DNA of 64,000 nt, taken from Pedobacter sandarakinus. Lineage in GTDB: Bacteria > Bacteroidota > Bacteroidia > Sphingobacteriales > Sphingobacteriaceae. Positions 27,510 through 36,691 of the stretch are shown here, in pieces. Each line of letters starts with the position of its first letter. Position 1 is the stretch's first letter. The translations under genes and the position numbers were made by a program. The notes under the pieces were generated by a model. The model was not told the DNA's origin. It ran no database searches and saw only the letters and a program-made list of their open reading frames with translations. The stretch spans positions 610,719-674,718 of the forward strand of contig NZ_JAPIVG010000002.1 of NCBI RefSeq assembly GCF_026240095.1, given 5' to 3'.

Positions 27510-29402
27510 TCAAATGTAGTATTTCTTGCCATCAGATTTTATTTTGCTTGCATCTAATAATTCTTGAATGGTTTTAATGCGTTCGTTTTCATTGCCGGTT
27601 TTGATATGATTAACGAGGTCGTCTAAACCTAAAGGCTGTTGTTGCAAGTACGAAATAATTTCAAATTCTATTTCTGCGAGCATTTGCGAAGATGAGTAAG
27701 CTTTTTTCTCAGCTAAACAAACATCACAAACGCCACATTTAGGAGCGTTGTACTCATTAAAATATTGCAGTAGTTGAATGCTCCGGCAAGTTAAACTTGT
27801 TACGTATTTCGCTACGGCACCCACCTGACTAAGCAAGATCTGTTTACGTTGCTCAAAAAACTTTACGTCTAAATCGAAATGATCCATGTCCAGTCGTTCG
27901 CGAGTAAATTGCAGCTGTGGTTGGTCGGTTTGCTGAATGTAAGTAAGCAATTCTGCTTGCTGTAACCTATTTAATAACACAACTACATCTTTAAAAGAAA
28001 CGCCCAGACGCTTGGCCAGGTCTGCTTCGCTAATCTTTACAAAGCCATCAAAAGCACCACCATAAGAACGGAGGATGGTTTTAATAACTCCATCGTAAGC
28101 AATATTTTCAATCTGAAACCGGTAAATATCTTCGTGTCCAACTAGAAACATTAATCTTGATGGAAGGAAAACACTTTCTGAAAGCGTGATATAGCCATCG
28201 TGTTCTAGGAATTTAAGGGCAGTGATTGTTTTTAAAACGCTCAGGTTAAAACGTTTGCAAAAATCAGCTGTATCGAAAGTGAAGGTTACCCCCTCTCCTG
28301 CACCAAAAGCCAGTTGAAAATAATTCCCCAGGTAATGGTACACTTTTCTAACTTCATCGGCATTTGGAAAGCTATTAATATACCTACCTTCGAGGCTTGA
28401 TACATCTGATGGATTGGCGAGCAAAACCGCGTAGCTACGTTGTTCATCTCTACCTGCACGGCCTGCTTCCTGGTAATAGGCTTCTAAACTTTCTGGCAAG
28501 TCTAAATGAACCACAAACCGAACATCTGCTTTGTCGATACCCATTCCAAAAGCATTTGTGGCCACCATTACCCTTATTTTATTGTCTTTCCAGTCCTCCT
28601 GCTTCTGAAACCTAACTGCTCGTTCTAAACCCGCGTGATAGAAATCGGCTTTGATATGGTTCCGATTGATAAAATTTGCAACCTCAGCTGTCTCTCTTCT
28701 GTTGCGCACGTAAACCAATCCTGTGCCCTTAACATTCTTGCAGATATCAATCAGTTTTTTATACTTGTCTTCATGTGATAACACCACGTAACTGAGGTTA
28801 TCCCTCGCAAAACTTTTGACAAAGACCTGCGGATTCTTTAGCGCTAGCTTTTCGACGATATCTTTCCTTACAAAATCTGTAGCGGTGGCTGTGAGCGCCA
28901 AAATCGGAACTTCTGGAAGTATTTCCCTCAACTTAGCCAACTGCAGGTATGGCGGGCGAAAGTCATAGCCCCATTGCGAAATGCAGTGTGCCTCATCTAC
29001 TGCAATGAGATTAACGTTCATGTATGAAATCCGCACGCGAACCAACTCAGATAGTAATCTTTCGGGAGATAAATAAAGAAACTTGATTTTCCCGTAAATA
29101 CAATTATCTAACAAGATATCTATTTCCCGTTTTCCCATTCCTGCGTAGATGGCTACGGCCTCGATGCCTTTCGCTTTTAGGTTTTCAACCTGATCTTTCA
29201 TCAACGCAATAAGCGGTGAAATAACAATGCAGATTCCCTCTTTCACCAATGCAGGCACCTGGAAGCAGATGGATTTTCCGCCACCGGTTGGCAAAAGCGC
29301 CAAACTATCTTCGCCCGCTAATACGGCATTTATGATCTCGTGTTGTAGCGGTCTAAAAGACTGATGTCCCCAATATTTTTGTAAAATCTCTATTGCTGTC
29401 AT
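27510..29402 (-). CDS. recQ: RecQ-family ATP-dependent DNA helicase
   Basis: A 630-aa protein with RecQ motifs: motif 0 YWGHQSFRPLQHEII, Walker A LLPTGGGKSICFQ (about 38-50), DEAH box in AVDEAHCISQWGYDFRP, and QEAGRAGRDEQ. The RQC zinc-binding cysteines are in CRSIQLLQYFNE and CGVCDVC (about 550-573). It unwinds DNA 3' to 5' in recombination and fork repair. No clear HRDC domain is visible after the RQC part; the C-terminus is short, with an ERIKTIQELLDASK-like helical region. Start ATG at 29402. Confidence 0.95.
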   Translation of the reverse strand: MTAIEILQKYWGHQSFRPLQHEIINAVLAGEDSLALLPTGGGKSICFQVPALVKEGICIVISPLIALMKDQVENLKAKGIEAVAIYAGMGKREIDILLDNCIYGKIKFLYLSPERLLSELVRVRISYMNVNLIAVDEAHCISQWGYDFRPPYLQLAKLREILPEVPILALTATATDFVRKDIVEKLALKNPQVFVKSFARDNLSYVVLSHEDKYKKLIDICKNVKGTGLVYVRNRRETAEVANFINRNHIKADFYHAGLERAVRFQKQEDWKDNKIRVMVATNAFGMGIDKADVRFVVHLDLPESLEAYYQEAGRAGRDEQRSYAVLLANPSDVSSLEGRYINSFPNADEVRKVYHYLGNYFQLAFGAGEGVTFTFDTADFCKRFNLSVLKTITALKFLEHDGYITLSESVFLPSRLMFLVGHEDIYRFQIENIAYDGVIKTILRSYGGAFDGFVKISEADLAKRLGVSFKDVVVLLNRLQQAELLTYIQQTDQPQLQFTRERLDMDHFDLDVKFFEQRKQILLSQVGAVAKYVTSLTCRSIQLLQYFNEYNAPKCGVCDVCLAEKKAYSSSQMLAEIEFEIISYLQQQPLGLDDLVNHIKTGNENERIKTIQELLDASKIKSDGKKYYI

Positions 29403-29474
29403 AAATCCGCGGTATCAAAACTATAAAAAACCTATTGATATTACTAAATTGCAGCACTAATAATCCTCAAATTG

Positions 29475-32400
29475 ATGAAACATCTCTACACCCTGTGTTT
29501 TCTTTCTATCTTATTTATTTCTGTACAAGCTCAGGAAAAGAAATGGGATATAGAAAAATACCAAGGCACGACAAAAAATTTTACTTTAAATACCGATGAA
29601 GGCACCTGGATGAACCTGGATGTAAGCCCGGATGGGCAAGAAATTGTGTTCGACTTACTAGGTGACATTTATACCATGCCCATATCTGGAGGCGTAGCGA
29701 AGCTAATTAGTGGTGGAATTGCCTTTGATGTTCAGCCCCGATTCAGCCCAAATGGAAAGTATATTTCTTATACCAGCGATAAAAGTGGGGGCGATAATAT
29801 CTGGATTATGAAGCGGGATGGCACCGATAAGAAGCAGGTAACTAAAGAAACCTTCAGGCTCTTAAACAACGCTACATGGATGCCGAATAGCGAATATCTC
29901 GTTGCCCGGAAGCACTATACGGCTGGTAGATCCTTAGGCGCCGGGGAAATGTGGATGTACAATATCAACGGTGGAGATGGTGTACAGCTAACCAAACGCA
30001 AAAATGATCAGCAAGATGCTGGCGAACCAAATGTATCGCCAGATGGCAGGTATTTATACTTTAGTGAAGATGTAAGCCCTGGTCCTAATTTCGAATATAG
30101 TAAAGATCCTAATGGTACCATTTATGCCATCCGCCAACTGGATTTAACCACTGGTAAACTTACTACGCTGATTAATGAGCAAGGAGGTGCCTGCAGGCCA
30201 CAAGTTTCGCCAGACGGAAATTTAATTGCCTTTGTAAAACGCGTTCGACTAAAATCTACCTTATATGTGCAGAATATTAAAACCGGTGAAGAATGGCCAA
30301 TTAACGAGGAGCTTTCACACGATCAGCAAGAAACCTGGGCGATATTTGGCGTCTATCCCAACTTCAACTGGACACCAGATAGCAAAAGCCTAATCTTTTA
30401 TGCCCGAGGTAAGATAAGAAAAGTTGAAATCGGATCGCTTATCAATTCAATTATTCCATTTCAGGCAAATACGATTCAAACTGTTCAGCAAGCTTTGCAT
30501 TTTGAACAAAATGTTTATAGCACGGATTTTAATGCAAAGATGTTGCGGCAGCTTACCACATCTCCAGATGGAAAGATGATTGTGTTTAACGCAGCCGGGT
30601 ATTTGTACAAGCAAGAGTTGCCAAACGGGAAAGTTGAACGATTAAGCACCGGATTGGATTTTGAATTCGAACCCAGTTTCAGCCCTGATGGAAAATTTAT
30701 CATTTACACTACCTGGAGCGATGAGCTCCGTGGTGCAATCAAACGAACAGAACTTAAATCAGGCAAAACCATCACCTTAAGTGACGAAAAAGGATTTTAT
30801 TATTCTCCTCAATATGCCAACAAAGGCGATAAAATTGTTTTTAGAAAAGGTAGCGGTAACGACGTTTTAGGTTACAATTATGGCCGTGGAACCGGAATTT
30901 TCATCATGCCGGCCAATGGTGGTAGTAAAACGCTGGTTTCTGAAAACGGAATAAAACCATCATTCAATAAAGCAGACACACGAATTTACTTTCAAAGTTA
31001 TGCCGATGGCAAAAAAGCTTTAAAAAGTATCGATATTAACGGGGCTAACGAAAGAACGCACTTCACTTCCCAGTATTCGAACCAATTTGCGGTAAGTCCA
31101 GATAATAAATGGTTGGCCTTCAACGAGCTTTTTAATGTTTATATCACGCCGATGATTGATGTTGGGACGGCCCAAGATGCATCTGCAGGCAACAAAGCTA
31201 TTCCCGTTGCAAAAGTAACCACAGATGGTGGAACCTATATGCAATGGAGCGGCGATAGCAAGTTGTTGCACTGGACTTTAGGTCCCAAATATTTTACTAT
31301 TGATGTTAATAACGTTTTCAATTTCGATGGAAGTACGCCTAAAACCCAGGCAAGCGCTATAGACATTAATCTTTCTCTAAAAACAGATGTGCCTACCGGC
31401 ATCATTGCCTTGAAGGGGGCAAAAATTATTTCGATGAAAGGGGATGAAGTAATTGAAAATGGCACCATCTTAACTGATGGAAACAAAATTACAGCAATAG
31501 GGAAAGCAGATGCAGTTAACATTCCCGCAAATGCCAAAGTGGTTGATGTAAGCGGAAAAACGATCATGCCAGGCATCGTAGATGTACATGCACACCTACG
31601 CACTAGCCCGGATGGTATTTCACCGCAAACTGATTGGAGTTACATGGCTAACCTTGCCTTCGGGGTAACTACCGCACACGATCCATCCAGCAATACGGAA
31701 ATGGTTTTCAGTCAGAGCGAAATGCTCAAAGCCGGACGAATGATTGGCCCTAGGGTGTACTCCACCGGATCAATTTTATACGGAGCCGATGGCGATTTTA
31801 AAGTCGTGATTAATAGCTTAGAAGATGCGTTGGCGAATCTAAGGAGATTAAAAGCAGTAGGAGCCTTTTCTGTTAAATCATATAATCAACCCAGAAGAGA
31901 ACAGCGTCAGCAAATTTTAGAAGCCGCACGCCAGTTGAAAATGGAGGTTGTACCAGAAGGCGGCTCTACCTTCTTCCATAACATGAACATGGTAGCAGAT
32001 GGACACACTGGCATCGAACACAGTATTCCAGTTTTGCCGGTTTATAAAGATGTAACCACGCTTTGGAACAATACAGCTGTAGCGTATACACCGACACTTA
32101 TTGTGGCTTATGGCGGACAGTGGGGCGAAAACTACTGGTACGATAGAACCAATGTTTGGGAGAATGAGAAGTTAATGACCTACACGCCACGATCGATTAT
32201 AGATGCAAGGGCAAGGCGTAGAACAACATCCGAATATAGCGACTATAACCACATCGATATTGCCAAGGCAACGAAACAAATTGCAGATGGTGGTACCAAA
32301 GTTAATTTAGGTGCACATGGCCAGATTCAGGGCTTAGGGGCGCATTGGGAACTGTGGATGTTTGTTCAAGGTGGCTTCTCTCCCATGCAAGCCATCAGAA

Positions 32401-32702
32401 ATGCAACATTGAATGGCGCAGCATATCTGGGAATGGACAAAGAAATTGGTTCCCTTGAAAAAGGCAAACTGGCCGATTTAGTTGTGATGGATGCCAACCC
32501 ACTTGACGATATCAGAAACTCTGAGAAAATTAAATTTGTAATGATCAATGGTCGCCTTTATGATAGTGCTACTATGAATGAAGTAGGAACGAGAGAAAAG
32601 TTACGCAGCAAGTTATGGTTTGAAAACATGAAAGACAGCGGACTTATGATGCCTACGGGCGAATCTGAAACCTGGACATTTACAGTTCCGCATTGCGATT
32701 AA
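29475..32702 (+). CDS. Exported TolB-propeller/amidohydrolase fusion
   Basis: A 1075-aa protein with signal peptide (HLYTLCFLSILFISVQA-Q). Residues about 40-570 are PD40/WD40-like TolB repeats (SPDGQEIVF, SPNGKYISYTSDKSGG, SPDGKFIIYTTW). Residues about 640-1060 form an amidohydrolase with metal-site GIVDVHAHL, HTGIEHSIPV, VNLGAHGQ and the late motif GSLEKGKLADLVVMDANPL. Such fusions are common in Bacteroidota and act on imide, peptide or amide substrates in the periplasm; the substrate here is unknown. I chose the ATG at 29475; the frame's preceding codon is a TTG. Confidence 0.9.
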   Translation: MKHLYTLCFLSILFISVQAQEKKWDIEKYQGTTKNFTLNTDEGTWMNLDVSPDGQEIVFDLLGDIYTMPISGGVAKLISGGIAFDVQPRFSPNGKYISYTSDKSGGDNIWIMKRDGTDKKQVTKETFRLLNNATWMPNSEYLVARKHYTAGRSLGAGEMWMYNINGGDGVQLTKRKNDQQDAGEPNVSPDGRYLYFSEDVSPGPNFEYSKDPNGTIYAIRQLDLTTGKLTTLINEQGGACRPQVSPDGNLIAFVKRVRLKSTLYVQNIKTGEEWPINEELSHDQQETWAIFGVYPNFNWTPDSKSLIFYARGKIRKVEIGSLINSIIPFQANTIQTVQQALHFEQNVYSTDFNAKMLRQLTTSPDGKMIVFNAAGYLYKQELPNGKVERLSTGLDFEFEPSFSPDGKFIIYTTWSDELRGAIKRTELKSGKTITLSDEKGFYYSPQYANKGDKIVFRKGSGNDVLGYNYGRGTGIFIMPANGGSKTLVSENGIKPSFNKADTRIYFQSYADGKKALKSIDINGANERTHFTSQYSNQFAVSPDNKWLAFNELFNVYITPMIDVGTAQDASAGNKAIPVAKVTTDGGTYMQWSGDSKLLHWTLGPKYFTIDVNNVFNFDGSTPKTQASAIDINLSLKTDVPTGIIALKGAKIISMKGDEVIENGTILTDGNKITAIGKADAVNIPANAKVVDVSGKTIMPGIVDVHAHLRTSPDGISPQTDWSYMANLAFGVTTAHDPSSNTEMVFSQSEMLKAGRMIGPRVYSTGSILYGADGDFKVVINSLEDALANLRRLKAVGAFSVKSYNQPRREQRQQILEAARQLKMEVVPEGGSTFFHNMNMVADGHTGIEHSIPVLPVYKDVTTLWNNTAVAYTPTLIVAYGGQWGENYWYDRTNVWENEKLMTYTPRSIIDARARRRTTSEYSDYNHIDIAKATKQIADGGTKVNLGAHGQIQGLGAHWELWMFVQGGFSPMQAIRNATLNGAAYLGMDKEIGSLEKGKLADLVVMDANPLDDIRNSEKIKFVMINGRLYDSATMNEVGTREKLRSKLWFENMKDSGLMMPTGESETWTFTVPHCD

Positions 32703-32889
32703 AAACAGTTTGTGCCTGCACACAACTGCTTGCAAGCCAGGCACAAGCTGTTAATTTACTTTAGATCCAGAAGATGCATAAGTGCAAGATTTTTTATAGC
32801 CATAATCCTTCTAACAGGTTTTCTTCAAACGGTATGCTTTCCATGCCTAGTTAAAAAATGTATCACCTCATCGCTTTAAATAAAACACC

Positions 32890-33735
32890 ATGAAACTTAT
32901 CCGATTTGGCGAGCCAGGCATAGAAAAACCAGGTGTAATCATCAATGAGAAATACTACGATGTTTCGCGGGTGATTACAGATTATAACGAAACGTTTTTC
33001 GGTGGCAACCCTTTGGAAGAATTAAAATTAGCTTTACAAACAAGCGATTTTCCCGAAGTAGAACAATCAGTAAGGCTTGGGCCACCACTGGCACGACCAT
33101 CAAAAATAGTTTGTGTGGGCTTAAACTACAGAGACCACGCTGCAGAAACCAATTCGCCAATTCCTGCAGAACCCATTTTGTTCTTCAAGGCCACCTCGGC
33201 AATTGTTGGGCCTAACGATGGTTTAATCATCCCTAAAAACAGTAAAAAAACCGATTGGGAAGTTGAGTTGGCTGTTGTGATAGGTAGGAAAGCCAATTAC
33301 GTCAGCGAAGCAGATGCAGTAAAGCATATTGCAGGATATGTGCTTCATAACGACTATAGCGAACGTGAATTTCAAAGTGAAAGAGGTGGTCAATGGATGA
33401 AAGGGAAAAGCTGCGACACCTTTGCCCCCATCGGCCCATTTATTGCTACGCCAGACGAAATAGAAAATGTACATAATCTTCGCCTTTGGCTTAGCGTAAA
33501 TGGCAAAATTGTACAAGATGGCAATACATCAAATCTCATTTTCAATGTCCCATTTTTGGTTTCTTACATCAGCCAGTTTATGACGCTCCTACCCGGCGAC
33601 GTAATTACAACAGGAACACCGGCGGGCGTAGGGCTTGGTCAAAAGCCAGAAGCTTGGTATCTTAAACCTGGCGACGTGGTGGAATTGGGTATTGATGGCC
33701 TGGGTAGCAGTAAACAACCAGTGCGCTCCTATTAA
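32890..33735 (+). CDS. Fumarylacetoacetate hydrolase family protein
   Basis: A 281-aa protein with the FAH fold: CVGLNYRDHAAE at about 75-86, PILFFKATSAIVGP, metal-binding EVELAVVIG (about 121-129), NDYSEREFQ, and GDVITTGTPAGVGLG near the end. Homologues cleave C-C bonds of 2-oxo acids, for example 2,4-diketo-3-deoxy-L-fuconate hydrolase or fumarylpyruvate-type enzymes. No catabolic partner is beside it, so the substrate is open. Start ATG at 32890. Confidence 0.92.
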   Translation: MKLIRFGEPGIEKPGVIINEKYYDVSRVITDYNETFFGGNPLEELKLALQTSDFPEVEQSVRLGPPLARPSKIVCVGLNYRDHAAETNSPIPAEPILFFKATSAIVGPNDGLIIPKNSKKTDWEVELAVVIGRKANYVSEADAVKHIAGYVLHNDYSEREFQSERGGQWMKGKSCDTFAPIGPFIATPDEIENVHNLRLWLSVNGKIVQDGNTSNLIFNVPFLVSYISQFMTLLPGDVITTGTPAGVGLGQKPEAWYLKPGDVVELGIDGLGSSKQPVRSY

Positions 33736-33802
33736 CCAGGGCAATTCATAGCATTGCAAAGTTTGATTTTTAGTAAATGAAAGCCAGCCTAATATGGCTT
33801 CG

Positions 33803-33869
33803 GCAGTCCCGCTATTGCCTATAGCCTTGTTCGTGCCTCACTGCGGGCTATTTGGCGCCATCGGGTTTA
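33803..33869 (-). ncRNA. Structured intergenic element, copy 2
   Basis: On the minus strand it reads AACCCGATGG... and ends ATAGCGGGACTGC. P1 pairs CCCG (33862-33865) with CGGG (33808-33811). Inner helix P2 pairs ATAGCC with GGCTAT (33846-33851 with 33821-33826). The loop holds GCAGTGAGG, similar to GCAGCGAGG of copy 1. Confidence 0.6.
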
Positions 33870-34106
33870 TTGCCCAAAGGCTTGTGTATTTCAATACGGT
33901 ATGATAGGTATGTGGTCTTGTATGAATGCCGTTCATGAACTTTCTGGGTATTTTATGATACGCTTCGTAAAGGAATGGCAACGCTTTTATCCAAACGGGA
34001 ATGATGTGAATTGTTAACAGAATAGTTTAGAAAACTATCAATCAGCAGCTTGCAAGGCACATTTTGAATGGCATAGCACAAGCTTAAAAATATTTTTAAA
34101 AATTAT

Positions 34107-34136
34107 TTGCTTGATTAGTTTTAATCTCTATATTTG
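34107..34136 (+). promoter_or_regulatory. Promoter of tRNA-Lys copy 1
   Basis: TTG at 34107-34109 and TATATTTG at 34129-34136, 19 nt apart, match the Bacteroidota -33/-7 consensus; the tRNA starts 24 nt after the -7 box. Confidence 0.8.
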
Positions 34137-34159
34137 CACCTCCTTAAACAAAAGGAAAT

Positions 34160-34232
34160 GATTCCGTAGCTCAGCTGGTAGAGCATTACACTTTTAATGT
34201 AGTGGTCCTGGGTTCGAATCCCAGCGGGATCA
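34160..34232 (+). tRNA. tRNA-Lys (anticodon TTT), copy 1
   Basis: A 73-nt cloverleaf: acceptor GATTCCG pairs with CGGGATC (one T-G), D stem GCTC/GAGC, anticodon stem TTACA/TGTAG with loop CTTTTAA, T stem CTGGG/CCCAG with TTCGAAT loop, discriminator A. CCA is not encoded. The sequence is identical to the copy at 54117-54189. A terminator follows at once. Confidence 0.97.
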
Positions 34233-34235
34233 CGA

Positions 34236-34267
34236 AAGCCTCTAACGAAAGTTGGAGGCTTTTTTTC
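34236..34267 (+). terminator. Terminator of tRNA-Lys copy 1
   Basis: AGCCTCTAAC pairs with GTTGGAGGCT (one mismatch) around GAAA, followed by a T-run. Confidence 0.9.
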
Positions 34268-34360
34268 GTTGCAAGGATTCGAACCCGGGTTCGATTTGGA
34301 AAAGGCTCAAGGTAGTGTTCGGGGTTGCGGGTCTGAGCCAATCCCAGCGGGATCACGAAA
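34268..34360 (+). repeat. Block duplicated at both tRNA-Lys loci, with a tRNA 3'-end remnant
   Basis: Right after the terminator comes a block also found after the second tRNA-Lys (54223-54308) with only a few mismatches. It has the inverted repeat TCGAACCCGGGTTCGA and ends with AATCCCAGCGGGATCACGAA, a direct copy of the 3' end of the tRNA gene. It looks like a degenerate tRNA 3' half or an att-like remnant. Confidence 0.8.
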
Positions 34361-34690
34361 ACCTTAATGATACCCCGCCCTTATTATTACGACGCAAGCT
34401 AACGTTCATTAACTCCTCAACCCAATTTACCAGCACTATCCCTCGAGCGGTGGGATGAAAGAACGGCGGGCCAGGTGTTTGCCCTGAGGGTGGAAGCATC
34501 GTTCTTTCTTGATTTTTTGCTTACTTTTTCATCAAGGAAAAAGTGAGATGCCCCGCGGCAAAGAGCGGAAAAATTTGATTAATTATTTGCTGTAGATCAA
34601 GCTTCTTGTTAGTCGACTAGTACCTAATGGTCCATTTGCGCCTTATCCGTGATCCTGAAGATCTAAGTTACTACTATCCTCTCATCACAT
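34361..34690. other. Non-coding stretch between the tRNA block and the 21-bp array
   Basis: The only structure is the perfect 11-bp hairpin at 34520-34547 (listed separately). The rest, including TGCCCCGCGGC, shows no reading frame I would accept. Confidence 0.5.
34520..34547. repeat. Palindromic hairpin CTTACTTTTTC/GAAAAAGTGAG
   Basis: An 11-bp hairpin (one T-G pair), 6-nt loop ATCAAG, preceded by TTCTTTCTTGATTTTTTG. I associate such TTCTTTTGATTCTTTTGCTTCTTTT-type intergenic repeats with Bacteroidota genomes; that match is from memory. No T-run of a standard terminator follows. Confidence 0.5.
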
Positions 34691-35167
34691 AACTGGCTAA
34701 TTGATGAACGCAGTAAGCTAATCTATTGTCGCAGTAGGCTATTTGATGGTTGCAGTAAGCTACTTGATAGTTGCAGTAAGCTACTTGATAGTTGCAGTAA
34801 GCTAGTTGATGATTGCAGTAGGCTATTTGATGGTTGCAGTAGGCTAGTTGATGAATGCAGTAGGCTAATTGATAGTTGCAGTAAGCTAGTTGATGGTTGC
34901 AGTAAGCTATTTGATGGTTGCAGTAGGCTAGTTGATGAATGCAGTAGGCTAATTGATAGTTGCAGTAAGCTAGTTGATAGTTGCAGTAGGCTAGTTGATG
35001 GTTGCAGTAGGCTAGTTGATGGTTGCAGTGGACTAGTTGATGAATGCAGTAGGCTAGTTGATAGTTGCAGTAGGCTAGTTGATGGTTGCAGTAGGCTAGT
35101 TGATGGTTGCAGTAGGCTAGTTGATGGTTGCAGTAGGCTAGTTGATGGTTGCAGTAGGCTAGTTGAT
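34689..35167. repeat. Tandem array, 22 units of 21 bp
   Basis: Unit consensus GTAGGCTAGTTGATGGTTGCA; the GCAGT anchor occurs 22 times from 34710 to 35151, exactly every 21 bp with no indel. Variants alternate GG/AG, GTT/CTT/ATT/TTT and GGT/AGT/GAA. A higher-order 84-bp (4-unit) repeat is visible: ATGAATGCAG recurs at 34851 and 34935. The last units (35060 on) are nearly identical, the first ones degenerate. The 5' end reads into diverged units. Several frames are open because the period is a multiple of three, but none has a start codon. Confidence 0.95.
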
Positions 35168-35837
35168 AAGTTACAAGATCTTTTAAATTTTACAAATTTA
35201 ACCCATAAGGGAGAAATGAATTATTTAAACGGCAAATCGATTTTTTTTTTGCACTTTGCTTCCTTCTCGAAGCATTATTCAAAGCTTTACCTAGTTACAT
35301 AAATTCTCCAAAAAAAACTCCTTAGATGCTTATGTTATCCAGCTCACTTCACAACTTATCCCTGATCTTTTAAAGTATCGTGCAGATTTTCCAACAACTC
35401 ATCACCTATATAAATATCCTTTTGGTCTGATTGCAGATTGTTTACTATAGACGAATTAGCTAGTTGGATCGAAAATATGCAGTCCAAGTGATATTCATCT
35501 CTAAGCTCCCCCTAATGTTAGTGGAAATTATGAAAGATATTCAATGGATTAGAACTATCAAAAACAAGAAGATAACAATTAGGATATTTAAATCAATTAA
35601 TTATACATTTCAAGATTTAAACCCTCACTTCTCCAGTCGATTATAAGTAACTATATTAAGTATAGATAATGGTGTCATTGTTTGCTTAATTTCTGTATAT
35701 TGGAGAAGAGTTTCCTTTGTCAGGAAGAACAACTACCCCACATTCCACCTATAGCACCCTCACCTACAGTCGTAATAAAAGCTACCGCATTCAAACATTA
35801 ACGTCCCAATCTTCGTTCATCCTATAAAGTAAACCTT
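35168..35837. other. Gap after the tandem array
   Basis: About 670 nt without a convincing gene. A 60-aa frame at 35464-35646 has no family features and no promoter that I can see. The sequence is AT-rich and unstructured. Confidence 0.5.
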
Positions 35838-36551
35838 ATGAAAATCCTAAAGCTTATAATTCCTTTGTGTTTCGTTATGACCATGCATTCGGCTTGTGCG
35901 CAAGACAAATCAAGTTATACACACAAAAGGCCGTCGGCCAATGGAACGGGCAAAATTTACATGGGCAGAGAAATTGCTCAAGTAATGAGTTTCGAGGGTG
36001 TTGAATGGTTAGAACGGAATTCGAGAACAGAAGAAGAGAACACAAGTTTGGCCCTGGCTTCCCTCCCGTTGAAACCCAATAGTGTGGTTGCTGATATTGG
36101 TGCCGGGTCTGGATTTTATACGTTTAGGGTTGCCGAAAAAATTCCGAAAGGTAGCGTGTATGCTGTGGAAATCCAGGATGATGCCATTGCTTATCTGAAA
36201 AAAAAGGCAGCAGCAGATGGTCTTTCAAATGTTACAGTAATTAAGGGCACTGAAAAGGCACCAAACCTTCCAGACAATAGTATCGACCTGGCATTTATGG
36301 TTGATGTTTACCATGAACTGCAACATCCGCAGGCCTATCTGGCGGCGTTGAGGAAAGCGCTTAAACCTAAGGGGCAAATTCTTTTGTTAGAGTATAAAGA
36401 GGAAGATCCAACGGTGGCTATTAAACCTGAACATAAAATGAGTGTTCGGCAAGCTAAAAAAGAACTGGCGGCAAATGGATTTAAATTGGTTAAGAACGGT
36501 GCCTTTTTACCGTTACAACATTTCTTACTTTTCGAAAAGGTGGGCAATTGA
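35838..36551 (+). CDS. Exported class I SAM-dependent methyltransferase
   Basis: A 237-aa protein. Residues 1-22 form a signal peptide (LKLIIPLCFVMTMHSACA-Q), and Cys20 could make it a lipoprotein. Motif I of the methyltransferase fold is VADIGAGSGFYTFRVAE at about 84-100, motif II is VYAVEIQDDAI, and DLAFMVDVYHEL covers the later motifs. The catalytic core is complete. Export is odd, because S-adenosylmethionine is cytosolic; either it binds another ligand outside or the signal is not used. It has no operon partner. Start ATG at 35838. Confidence 0.85.
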   Translation: MKILKLIIPLCFVMTMHSACAQDKSSYTHKRPSANGTGKIYMGREIAQVMSFEGVEWLERNSRTEEENTSLALASLPLKPNSVVADIGAGSGFYTFRVAEKIPKGSVYAVEIQDDAIAYLKKKAAADGLSNVTVIKGTEKAPNLPDNSIDLAFMVDVYHELQHPQAYLAALRKALKPKGQILLLEYKEEDPTVAIKPEHKMSVRQAKKELAANGFKLVKNGAFLPLQHFLLFEKVGN

Positions 36552-36691
36552 TTTTATGCAGATATAAAGACCACAGGCAATTATTGCGAATGGAGAATTG
36601 GCCAGTCACCCAAAAATCTTATTTTCGATATGCCTTTGTAAGTCTAAAATGGACTAGTGTTTATATCGCGTTAAGCAAAATTCAGAATGGA

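Larger units (their letters stand above)
33736..34159. other. Gap between the FAH gene and tRNA-Lys
   Basis: It holds a structured element on the minus strand (33803-33869, listed separately) and the tRNA-Lys promoter at the right end. The middle (about 33870-34090) is non-coding; I see nothing else. Confidence 0.6.

Noticed and set aside
34252..34458. A 68-aa plus-strand frame after tRNA-Lys copy 1
   Set aside because: It runs through the terminator and the tRNA remnant block; no family features.
34689..35167. Coding repeat protein or CRISPR array
   Set aside because: The frames are open only because 21 is a multiple of 3 and none has a start codon; there are no unique spacers, so it is not CRISPR.
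35464..35646. A 60-aa plus-strand frame in the gap after the array
   Set aside because: No start context, no recognisable features, AT-rich random-looking composition.
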